Part shown: in pieces, positions 5,872 to 12,819 of the stretch | How the letters are laid out: every line of letters starts with the position of its first letter | Numbering within the stretch: the first letter of the stretch is position 1 | Assembly (NCBI GenBank): GCA_004356335.1 | Contig: SMXP01000132.1 | Span: forward strand, 1-16,983 | Source of the DNA: Alphaproteobacteria bacterium | GTDB taxonomy: Bacteria; Pseudomonadota; Alphaproteobacteria; SMXP01 | Direction of reading: 5' to 3' | Length of the DNA: 16,983 nt | Translations under genes and position numbers: made by a program | Notes under the pieces: model-generated | Databases searched by the model: none | What the model was told of the DNA's origin: nothing | The model's input: the letters and a program-made list of their open reading frames with translations, nothing else

Positions 5872-7189
5872 GGATCACCCGACGATAAAGCGCAACATAA
5901 GATTTGGCGGCCGAGGTCCAGCTAAATAGCGATATCACACGGTTGCGACCGCGCGTGCCGAGTTCGGCGCACAGCTTAGGATTATGAAGAAGTTGTTCGA
6001 TGGCATCGGCCAAGGCATCGCTATCTCTTGGTGGTACCAATAATCCGGCATCGCCGACCACCTCGGGCAGGGCCCCACCGGTTGTCGATACCACCGGAAC
6101 GCCACATGCCATGGCCTCGGCGGCGGGAAAGCCGAATCCCTCATACAAGGATGGACATACGGCCATGGTGGCTTTGGCATAAGCTTGGACCAGAGCATCC
6201 GTACTTATGTTGTGCATGAAACGAATGCGCGGGCCCAAACCCCATTGGGCAATCAGTTCGGATGTTTGCTTTTTGTGCGGTTTGCCGATGATCAGCAATT
6301 CCAGTTCCGGATTCGATGCCGCTAGTTTTCTAAAGGCCTGCAATAGATATGACAGTCCTTTGAGTGGCACATCGGCACTGGCTGTTGTGATAATTAGATG
6401 TTGGCTACGTTTCACCCCAGGCAACGGTCTGAAATGCTGTGTGTCGACCCCATTGTGAATGATTGCCATCCGGTGCGACTCGACGCCGAAATCCTGTTCG
6501 ACATCCCGTTTGGTATTCTCCGAAACCGCAATCAGTGCCGGCAGCCGCACGGCAACTTTTTTTTGCATGTCGAGAAAAGAATACCAACGGCCAATTAGAA
6601 AACGGGTGGCTGTATCCTTCGCTGCCAGAAATGCGATGTCGCGATCCTTGGTAATGGGGTGATGAATCGTGGCGACCACCGGGACGCCTATAATGTGAAG
6701 CCTCAAAATCCCCCAAGATAGGGATTGGTTGTCATGGACCACGTCATATTGATGGCGTGTCGTCCGAAAATATTTTACCAGCCGGCGGCCGAATGTATAG
6801 GGCTCGCCGAATTTGCCCGTGTTATGTGCAAACCACTCGTATAAATTGGCGAATGATAAGAAATGCCTCCAACGAAAAGCGCGAAAGGCATTTTCCACCG
6901 AGTAAAGATCAAGAGAAGGCAGCTTGATTAGTTTGACGCGATCGTCGAGCCGGGGGTAGGGCGGACCCGATACCACATGCACATCGTGCCCCAGCTCCAC
7001 CAAAGCTTTTGATAAATAATGAATATAAATCCCCTGGCCGCCGGTGTATGGAGCGGATCGATAAGACGGCATAAGCACGCGCAATGGCTTGCCGCCCGTA
7101 TCCGGTGCATGTTTGGCTGTTTCTTTTGATTGCGGCGTGTACGCGGCAACGTCGAGCCGGTGAATCTCGGTCAACTTTTGCAATCTCAC
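5846..7189 (-). CDS. Glycosyltransferase family 4 (GT-B fold)
   Basis: A 447-residue GT-B enzyme. The N-terminal Rossmann domain starts LRVLMPSYRSAPYTGGQG, with G-G-Q-G at residues 50-53. The C-terminal donor-binding domain has HNGVDT (245-250), P-L-K-G (275-278), and the E-x7-E element E350...E358 in Y-E-G-F-G-F-P-A-A-E-A-M, followed by GVPVVSTTGGALPEVVGDAG. This is typical of retaining GT4 enzymes that use a nucleotide-sugar donor; donor and acceptor are not predictable. GTG 7189 is the most upstream possible start because a TGA precedes it directly. The first 35 residues are not conserved-looking, so a later start is possible. First gene of the minus-strand operon, upstream of the methyltransferase and toroid genes. 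Confidence 0.92.
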   Translation of the reverse strand: MRLQKLTEIHRLDVAAYTPQSKETAKHAPDTGGKPLRVLMPSYRSAPYTGGQGIYIHYLSKALVELGHDVHVVSGPPYPRLDDRVKLIKLPSLDLYSVENAFRAFRWRHFLSFANLYEWFAHNTGKFGEPYTFGRRLVKYFRTTRHQYDVVHDNQSLSWGILRLHIIGVPVVATIHHPITKDRDIAFLAAKDTATRFLIGRWYSFLDMQKKVAVRLPALIAVSENTKRDVEQDFGVESHRMAIIHNGVDTQHFRPLPGVKRSQHLIITTASADVPLKGLSYLLQAFRKLAASNPELELLIIGKPHKKQTSELIAQWGLGPRIRFMHNISTDALVQAYAKATMAVCPSLYEGFGFPAAEAMACGVPVVSTTGGALPEVVGDAGLLVPPRDSDALADAIEQLLHNPKLCAELGTRGRNRVISLFSWTSAAKSYVALYRRVIRDAHRTYG

Positions 7190-7390
7190 TCAATAAAAGA
7201 TGGAACAGATTGGTGTTCCGTTGCGCAAGAACGGCAAGCACGATCTGCCATAGATACGCTTGCCAAAGGATAGTGGTGGTGGCGATGAACAGCCAAAACG
7301 ATTAAGGCCGCATCATAACGAGCAAAGGCCTGCCGGACAAGGTGTGTCGACAAGAACGCCAATCTAAATCTTGCAGGACGGTCTTCACTC

Positions 7391-7468
7391 CTGAATGCGC
7401 TCTCAGTCCTTGTTTGGTCGCATTTTCTTAACGCGAACCGGTGTCCACTTCGCTCGAAAATGCTCTAG
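7391..7468 (-). repeat. Bipartite palindromic element, copy 4 (truncated)
   Basis: One complete hairpin pairs GCATTTTC (7420-7427) with GAAAATGC (7456-7463). The second hairpin is cut to one arm, CTGAATGCGCTCT at 7391-7403, with no partner. The outer end CTAG (7465-7468) supplies the TAG stop of the NTF2-like gene. The complete half matches copy 2 in inverted orientation. The rest of the gap (7190-7390) presumably holds the promoter of the glycosyltransferase operon, but no clear -35/-10 pair stands out. Confidence 0.75.
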
Positions 7469-7869
7469 TTTATTGATACCGGATCCGATTCCTCCGGATC
7501 AAGCGGCAAACTGCTCGCTGGTCCTGCGTGATGGTGCACCATCTGCCAGGTAGAACCGCCGCGGACAAAAATATTGGTTGCAACCAATACCTCACCACCG
7601 ATTGCCTCGTAACAAATCACAATTCCCGTATCGCCATGTATTGTTGCTTTGGGCGCGTGACATTCGATTTGAGGTGGCGCGGGACCGCCAATGATCTGTG
7701 CGAAAGACTGCATGATGTCCTCGCGGTCATCCAGCGCGTTCCAGCCCGGGTGGATGCATGAGACGGATTTATCCTCGGCCCAAATCGCATTCAGACCGGG
7801 AATATCTTTGTCAGCAAAAGCTCGGTAAAAAGCTTCATTGGCGAAGATCAGCGCGTCTATTTCGCTCAT
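7465..7869 (-). CDS. NTF2/SnoaL-like protein (SnoaL_3 type)
   Basis: A 134-residue protein of the cone-shaped NTF2-like fold. Visible hallmarks are an N-terminal helix with N-E-A-F-Y-R-A-F-A-D-K-D (11-22), the strongly conserved S-V-S-C-I-H-P-G-W-N-A-L-D-D-R-E (35-50) and the closing W-Q-M-V-H-H-H-A-G-P (108-117), as in the small cytoplasmic SnoaL_3 proteins found in many proteobacteria. Family members range from isomerases to ligand-binding proteins without catalysis; no specific reaction can be given. ATG 7869 has GGAGGG about 7 nt upstream. The gene is bracketed by palindromic elements: copy 5 begins 16 bp upstream of the start, and the TAG stop is the end of copy 4, which replaces or trims the native C-terminus. 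Confidence 0.88.
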   Translation of the reverse strand: MSEIDALIFANEAFYRAFADKDIPGLNAIWAEDKSVSCIHPGWNALDDREDIMQSFAQIIGGPAPPQIECHAPKATIHGDTGIVICYEAIGGEVLVATNIFVRGGSTWQMVHHHAGPASSLPLDPEESDPVSIN

Positions 7870-7884
7870 GCCGTTGCCCTCCGC

Positions 7885-7989
7885 TTAGGGTCTTTCCGGT
7901 TTTGATGGAATCAAAACCTGACCCTAAGTTGTTGTTTTATCGTGTTTCCGGACGGAAAACCGGGCCCACTTTTCCTGGAAACACTCTAG
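7885..7989 (-). repeat. Bipartite palindromic intergenic element, copy 5
   Basis: One hairpin has outer arms TAGGGTC (7886-7892) and GACCCTA (7920-7926) with an inner CCGGTTTTGAT/ATCAAAACC stem. The other pairs GTGTTTCC (7942-7949) with GGAAACAC (7977-7984). It belongs to the same subfamily and orientation as copy 3. It would lie in the 5' leader or promoter of the NTF2-like gene. Confidence 0.85.
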
Positions 7990-8180
7990 CCGCGAGATTG
8001 TCTCTTGCGCCGCTGGGGAAAAAAGAGATGGGGAGTTGGAATGTCCATAAAGGCTGGTCTATCAGGCACGTCGCGATTTCGCAATATTGGCGAGGATATT
8101 TCCGTCTGAATGTGCTCTAGCCGGCCGGAGGATTTGCGCGCCATGCGACGGGGATGGATGAAATCATCAGGGAGATTATT
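7990..8180. other. Intergenic region between element 5 and the cyclase gene; element remnant
   Basis: No supported gene. A 22-codon frame from ATG 8041 has a GGAG upstream but no other sign of coding. The sequence CTGAATGTGCTCTAG (8106-8120) matches, in reverse, the TAGAGCGCATTCAG left end of element 8 with one difference, and looks like a leftover half-element. No T-rich intrinsic terminator is evident. Confidence 0.4.
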
Positions 8181-10415
8181 TTAGGGGCCTGGGTGACCAC
8201 CCCGCCAATCATCCGCAGGCGGATGCACTTGGTTAAATAGAATTCGGCGCTCGTAAATATCATAAAGTGACGGCATGGCACCGCTCATAAGGCGAGTTTG
8301 ATTGACCAATGATTTTGCTTTTTCCCAGTCGCGTTGCCTAAACGCTGAGAAAATAGCCTCGTGCGCTTCTTCGAGAGCTCGGAATTTGGGATTGGCCTTC
8401 ATAACCGGATTGCCTACCAGCGCGAAGACGCGCGTGGGATCTTCCTCTTCCAGCATTTCAATATGGTCGATTTCTAAAAGTGCATAGGCGTGATGAACGG
8501 CCATATAGGTCTGTTCGCCAAGAATGATCGCAGGGCCATATCGTTCTGAAAAATGATTAAGTCGGTTCGCCAATCGTACGGGTTCGCCGAGAACGGAATA
8601 GTCATCGCGAAGTTTGGATCCAGTAATTCCGGTAAAACACGTGCCCGTATTAATGCCGATGCCAAGGTGAATAATATGCACCGGCACTTTTTTGCGTCTT
8701 GCTTCGTCCTCCAACCGATCATTGAGGCGGTCCAGTGCGGACAGCATCAACAATGCGCATTCGCAGGCATGACTGGCGTGATCCGGATCGTCGATGGGGG
8801 CGTTCCACACCGCCATGATCCGATCGCCGACATACCGGTTGACCGCCCCCTTGGTATCGTGAATGCGCTTCGTCATAATGGTGAGAAAATCACTGACCAG
8901 CTTGACAATCTCGCGCGGATGTTCGGCAAAAGTGCGCTCCATCGCGCCCAGTCCACGAATATCACAGAACATCACCGTTGCTTTTCGCGTTTCGCCGGCA
9001 AAATTAGGATTTGTCGAACTTCTGGCTATGCGTGAAACGGAGGTGGGTGCCAGATAATTTCCGAATGCGGTGCGTACGAAATCCTTTTCGCGTTCCATGC
9101 GTGTGGAGGAGATGAGGCCGGCGCTCAAACATGCCATCAGGAGACCAATTGAAGGGATCGATGGATCCAAAAGCAATCCGCGATCGCCAAACAGCGACCA
9201 TGTGCCATAAACCGCTCCGCCCAGCGCGACCAAGGTAAACGCCGCCGCGCCGTAAAGCGGTAAGCGATAAGCCAGTGCGACAATAATGAGCCCGACAATA
9301 ATCAGATAAGCTAATTCAGCCCACAACGCCCAACCCGGACGATACGGAAAATGGCCGCTCAAGATTTGTCGGATCGCCTCGGCGCTAACTTGCGTTGTGG
9401 TCACGCGCTCGCCATAGGATGTCAGTGTTGTCGCGGCCTGGCGATCGGCGCTCGCACCAATCACCACGATGGCGTTTCTCAGCGCCGTCGCATCAAAGTC
9501 GCGCTGCAAAACGTGCCAGGCGGAATAAGACGGCTGTTCTGAGGCGCGCGAATAATAAAGCGATAAGGATCCGTCCTTATTGGTCGGCACGGTCATGTCG
9601 CCGATCCTAATGCCGGTCACTTGCGACACGTCGCCGGTGCGACGCGTTAGCAGGTCGAATTGCGATACTCCCTGACTGATTCGCACGGTTTCCAGAATCT
9701 GGTTGGGATAGATCGTGCCGTTGACCATCGCCACCAGCGGAATGAATCGGGTCACGCCGTCTGCGCTTTCCAGAAAGTGTTGGCTGCCAATTCCGCTGCC
9801 GGCGGCCGAAAGGGACGGAATCGTCGTCACCGTGCCTGCAAGATTAGGAATTGTAAGCGTGCGCCCATCATCCGAATCTTGAAACCCCGCTTTTCGAGGC
9901 GGGGTTTGATCGCTCGGCTCCGACGTATAGGCAAAGCTGGTAACCACGTTTCCTCTGGCCAAGGATTGGGCCAATTGGGCGTCGTGGTCGGGTAGGCGGC
10001 TCAGGGGCACCACAAGGGCACCCATTCCCGGCTGGTTCCACCAGGTTTCAATCAACTGATCCGGCGACGTGGGATCTCGTTCCGACAGCACCAGATCGAG
10101 AAGAATCGTCTGGGCACCCAGATCGTGAACCCGGTCGATCAGGTCGGCCAATAAGGTGCGCGGCCACGGCCACCGGCCCAGCCGCCGCGTCGTCGCCAGG
10201 TCGATATCCACGTGAACCACTCGAAACGATTGTGACTCGATAGTCGGACGGGGGTTCAATCTCTGATAGAGATCAGATGTCCGCATGTGCGTTAAGCTTG
10301 AAATCCCGCCGGGATCTAAAACCAGAAGCAAGGCGACAAACGCAATTAAACAAAAAGGCACCTGATAAAGCCATTTCACAAGGCCCTTATCTTGGCGCTG
10401 TACCACCTTCCCCAC
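8181..10415 (-). CDS. CHASE2-domain adenylate/guanylate cyclase (744 aa)
   Basis: A membrane-bound class III nucleotide cyclase. A signal-anchor helix (about 18-34) is followed by a periplasmic CHASE2 sensor (about 45-345) with the typical LGRWPWPR motif at 79-86. Three membrane helices follow (about 365-383, 386-409, 419-437), then a cytoplasmic cyclase domain (about 475-645) and a helical C-terminal tail. Both metal-binding Asp residues are present (D485 in FCDIRG, D531 in YVGD). Other key positions differ from the usual pattern. The purine-specifying Lys before the second Asp is Arg (R527). The transition-state Asn of N-L-A-S-R is Arg (R614), though R618 is kept. D605 keeps the second specificity position. 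Activity may be altered or lost. The start is GTG 10415 with AGGG 6-7 nt upstream. Element 6 lies between it and the divergent mla operon. Confidence 0.9.
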   Translation of the reverse strand: MGKVVQRQDKGLVKWLYQVPFCLIAFVALLLVLDPGGISSLTHMRTSDLYQRLNPRPTIESQSFRVVHVDIDLATTRRLGRWPWPRTLLADLIDRVHDLGAQTILLDLVLSERDPTSPDQLIETWWNQPGMGALVVPLSRLPDHDAQLAQSLARGNVVTSFAYTSEPSDQTPPRKAGFQDSDDGRTLTIPNLAGTVTTIPSLSAAGSGIGSQHFLESADGVTRFIPLVAMVNGTIYPNQILETVRISQGVSQFDLLTRRTGDVSQVTGIRIGDMTVPTNKDGSLSLYYSRASEQPSYSAWHVLQRDFDATALRNAIVVIGASADRQAATTLTSYGERVTTTQVSAEAIRQILSGHFPYRPGWALWAELAYLIIVGLIIVALAYRLPLYGAAAFTLVALGGAVYGTWSLFGDRGLLLDPSIPSIGLLMACLSAGLISSTRMEREKDFVRTAFGNYLAPTSVSRIARSSTNPNFAGETRKATVMFCDIRGLGAMERTFAEHPREIVKLVSDFLTIMTKRIHDTKGAVNRYVGDRIMAVWNAPIDDPDHASHACECALLMLSALDRLNDRLEDEARRKKVPVHIIHLGIGINTGTCFTGITGSKLRDDYSVLGEPVRLANRLNHFSERYGPAIILGEQTYMAVHHAYALLEIDHIEMLEEEDPTRVFALVGNPVMKANPKFRALEEAHEAIFSAFRQRDWEKAKSLVNQTRLMSGAMPSLYDIYERRILFNQVHPPADDWRGGHPGP

Positions 10416-10435
10416 GACGCACCCTACTTGTTACG

Positions 10436-10478
10436 ACTATACTCAACCTGCGTCAGAGTCGAACGGACAATCTGACGC
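10436..10478 (-). promoter_or_regulatory. Candidate promoter with inverted-repeat operator for the cyclase gene
   Basis: GCGTCAGA (10450-10457) and TCTGACGC (10471-10478) form a perfect 8-bp inverted repeat whose half-site centres are 21 bp apart, two helical turns, as for a dimeric regulator. On the minus strand a good -10 box, TATAGT (10441-10436), lies just downstream, and the repeat would cover the -35 region, which is itself poor. A repressor site, or an activator site for a weak promoter, fits. The repeat could also be a simple hairpin. Confidence 0.4.
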
Positions 10479-10546
10479 CCTTTACTTGTCCATCTTGCTC
10501 AATAAACGCCGAATGGGCGAATCGATGCAAGAATAGCGCCGCCCTT

Positions 10547-10652
10547 TTAGAGTGTTTCCAGGAAAAGTGGCCACCGGTTTTCCGTCCGGAAACACGAGAA
10601 AACAACAACTTAGGGTCAGGTTTTAATTCCATCAAAACCGGAAGGACCCTAG
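10547..10652 (+). repeat. Bipartite palindromic intergenic element, copy 6
   Basis: The left hairpin pairs GTGTTTCC (10552-10559) with GGAAACAC (10588-10595). The right hairpin pairs TAGGGTC (10611-10617) with GACCCTA (10645-10651), with an inner GGTTTT/AAAACC. It belongs to the subfamily of copies 3 and 5 but in the opposite orientation. It sits in the 323-bp divergent gap between the cyclase and mlaE. No clear mlaE promoter is visible in the remaining 86 bp. Confidence 0.85.
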
Positions 10653-10738
10653 GGGGAAATTAGGTATATGTTCCAAGCGGCGTTTCCCACGGCGTTAAGG
10701 TATCAGGCGAGCCCGCTCTTGGGATAGGGGAATTTCAA

Positions 10739-11887
10739 TTGGATGCCATGACGACCGGAGCCGCCACCTTCGACCTTGAACAGACTTCTCGGGGATTGCG
10801 GTTCGTGGCAAAGGGCCAGTGGATTGTCGCCAATCTGAAATCCCTCGACGGCCCTCTACGCAAACTGGCGGGCCAAAATCGGCGTGAGCGGGAGTTCATC
10901 GTCGATCTTGGCGGTGTCACCCGGCTCGATACGGCGGGCGCATTTGTTCTCTACCGAACCATCAAGGAATTTGGCGAACAGGGTGTGCGGTCCAGTATCG
11001 TCGAGATATCAGACGATTTTCAAATTCTGTTTGATGAAGTGGCGGCCAATGACCGGCCGTACGAATTGCCATCGCCTTCGGTCGATCCTTTGGTGTTCGC
11101 ACTCGATCGTATCGGTGCGGCTATCGTCGATGCCTTCGCCCAAGCGCGTTCAATTATGGGCCTTTTGGGTGTCACGCTTGTAACATTTGGTCGTGCGCTG
11201 AAAAACCCCAAACGGTTTCGGATCACGTCACTGGTTTTTCACATGGAACAGGCGGGGCTCGACGCGGTTCCCATTGTCAGTCTCCTGACATTTCTGATTG
11301 GTGCGGTGATGGCCTTTTTGGGCGCCAAGATTTTGAAGTTGTTTGGTGCCGAGATCTTCACGGTTGAGCTGGTGGCCTTCGCTGTGCTTCGAGAACTTAG
11401 CGTTATTTTGACGGCCATCATTGTCGCCGGCAGATCAGGCAGTGCCTTTACGGCTCAGATCGGGACCATGGTGGTGAATGAAGAAATCGACGCCATGCGC
11501 ACAATTGGGATTGACCCAATCGAAGTATTGGTGCTGCCCAGAGTATTGGCTTTCATCCTGATGTTGCCCCTATTGACTTTTGTTGCCGATATAATGGGAT
11601 TGTTCGGCGGGATTGTTGTGTCTTGGGCATTATTGGATATCTCGCCCGTGATGTTCCTGGTGCGCATGAATGAGACGATTCCGATCAACAATTTTTGGGC
11701 CGGGATGATAAAGGCGCCCTTTTTTGCCTTTGTCATAGCCTTGATCGGCTGTCATGAAGGCTTGAACGTAGTCGGCACCGCCGAATCGGTGGGCCAGCGC
11801 ACCACACAGTCGGTGGTGCAATCCATTTTCATGGTTATCGTTATCGACGCCCTCTTTGCCATGTTTTATTTGGAAGTGGATTTCTGA
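10739..11887 (+). CDS. mlaE: MlaE-family lipid ABC transporter permease with N-terminal STAS domain
   Basis: A 382-residue inner-membrane permease of the Mla phospholipid transport system. Residues 1-115 form a STAS domain like the separate MlaB of E. coli, with L-D-T-A-G-A-F at 63-69 at the regulatory Ser/Thr site. Residues about 140-380 are the MlaE core with five or so hydrophobic segments. The family signature is A-G-R-S-G-S-A-F-T-A-Q-I-G-T-M-x-V-x-E-E-I-D-A-M (230-253), followed by G-I-D-P. TTG 10739 is taken as start because AGGGG lies 8 nt upstream; an ATG three codons on would be badly spaced. mlaF begins 2 nt after its stop. The STAS fusion removes the need for a free MlaB and is known in alphaproteobacterial homologs. 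Confidence 0.93.
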   Translation: MDAMTTGAATFDLEQTSRGLRFVAKGQWIVANLKSLDGPLRKLAGQNRREREFIVDLGGVTRLDTAGAFVLYRTIKEFGEQGVRSSIVEISDDFQILFDEVAANDRPYELPSPSVDPLVFALDRIGAAIVDAFAQARSIMGLLGVTLVTFGRALKNPKRFRITSLVFHMEQAGLDAVPIVSLLTFLIGAVMAFLGAKILKLFGAEIFTVELVAFAVLRELSVILTAIIVAGRSGSAFTAQIGTMVVNEEIDAMRTIGIDPIEVLVLPRVLAFILMLPLLTFVADIMGLFGGIVVSWALLDISPVMFLVRMNETIPINNFWAGMIKAPFFAFVIALIGCHEGLNVVGTAESVGQRTTQSVVQSIFMVIVIDALFAMFYLEVDF

Positions 11888-11889
11888 AA

Positions 11890-12660
11890 ATGGCGCGCTC
11901 GGGTGATAGCGATGTTGTCGTTTCGGTTCGGGGCTTGAAGACTCAGTTCGGACGGAATGTCATCTACGAGCATTTAGATCTCGATGTATATCGAGGCGAA
12001 ATCATCGGTGTCGTTGGCGCGTCGGGCTCTGGAAAATCCGTATTATTGCGTTCGATTGTCGGCCTATTAAAACCGGCCGCGGGCCGCATTCAGTTGTTTG
12101 GGCGCGATATGAGTTCTATGACCTTTGAGGAAAGAACCCGACTGGAGCAGCGTTGGGGTGTGCTTTTTCAAGATGGCGCCTTGTTTTCATCGCTTACCGT
12201 TGCGCAGAACGTTGAAACGCCCATGAAGGAACATTATGGCCTGCCGGAGCCTCTTATGGCGGAGCTCGCCGCGCTCAAAATCAGCATGGTCGGGTTGCAA
12301 CCCGAGGCCGGTTCTAAATACCCCTACGAACTATCGGGTGGCATGCGCAAACGGGCAGGTCTTGCCCGGGCGCTGGCGCTGGACCCGGAAATTGTTTTTT
12401 TGGATGAGCCGACGGCGGGGCTCGATCCGATCGGCGCCGCTGCATACGACAAATTGATCAAGCGATTGCAGCAGACGCTGGGTCTAACGGTCTTCATGGT
12501 GACACACGATCTCGATAGTCTCTATGCGGTGTGTGACCGCATCGCCGTCTTGGCGGATAAGCGTGTTATAGTGACGGGAACGCTGGAGGACATGCTGAGG
12601 CAGACCCATCCGTGGATCCGGGATTATTTCCACGGGCCCCGGGCACGGGGCATGAAATAG
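11890..12660 (+). CDS. mlaF: Mla lipid ABC transporter ATP-binding protein MlaF
   Basis: A 256-residue cytoplasmic ATPase that drives MlaE. All motifs are intact: Walker A G-A-S-G-S-G-K-S (43-50), Q-loop Q94 in VLFQDGALFSSLTV (the latter typical of MlaF), signature L-S-G-G-M-R-K-R (148-155), Walker B I-V-F-L-D-E-P-T (168-175), D-loop AGLDP and switch His196. The ATG follows the mlaE stop by 2 nt. The stop TAG (12658-12660) is the first triplet of palindromic element 7, so the last residues (GPRARGMK) may have been set by insertion of the element. Confidence 0.95.
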   Translation: MARSGDSDVVVSVRGLKTQFGRNVIYEHLDLDVYRGEIIGVVGASGSGKSVLLRSIVGLLKPAAGRIQLFGRDMSSMTFEERTRLEQRWGVLFQDGALFSSLTVAQNVETPMKEHYGLPEPLMAELAALKISMVGLQPEAGSKYPYELSGGMRKRAGLARALALDPEIVFLDEPTAGLDPIGAAAYDKLIKRLQQTLGLTVFMVTHDLDSLYAVCDRIAVLADKRVIVTGTLEDMLRQTHPWIRDYFHGPRARGMK

Positions 12661-12762
12661 AGCGCATTCACAAAAAGTGTGCGCGGTTTTTGGGTTCGAA
12701 TGCGCGACAAAACAAAGACTTAGAGTACGTTAGGGATGCCATCTTTTGTCAACGTACTCTAA
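12658..12762 (+). repeat. Bipartite palindromic element, copy 7, inside the mla operon
   Basis: The left hairpin pairs GCGCATTC (12662-12669) with GAATGCGC (12698-12705). The right hairpin pairs TAGAGTACGTT (12721-12731) with AACGTACTCTA (12751-12761). It begins with the TAG stop of mlaF and separates mlaF from mlaD. Positions 12698-12761 differ from copy 8 at only three sites, two of which are the paired bases T12726 and A12756 (C and G in copy 8). Within an operon transcript it would fold as two hairpins. Confidence 0.88.
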
Positions 12763-12787
12763 ATATAGGTTCCGGCAAATCGGATAG

Positions 12788-12814
12788 GGGGAAGTCGGAT
12801 TTCCCCAGGAGAGG
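12788..12814 (+). promoter_or_regulatory. Hairpin adjoining the mlaD ribosome binding site
   Basis: GGGGAA (12788-12793) pairs with TTCCCC (12801-12806) across a 7-nt loop. The strong ribosome binding site AGGAGAGG (12807-12814) follows directly, 5 nt before the mlaD ATG. The hairpin leaves the site free, or could hinder it if the pairing shifts. Only the pairing is seen; a role in mlaD translation is inferred. Confidence 0.3.
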
Positions 12815-12819
12815 CTCTA

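Noticed and set aside
6909..7241. Minus-strand ORF starting LAVLAQRNTNLFHLLLSEIA before the glycosyltransferase
   Set aside because: Most of it lies over the GT4 N-terminal codons in another frame, and the short hydrophobic part upstream has no start with a ribosome binding site.
8041..8109. 22-codon ORF with a GGAG upstream (MSIKAGLSGTSRFRNIGEDI...)
   Set aside because: No signal peptide, no hydrophobic segment and no neighbour link; a chance ORF is as likely.
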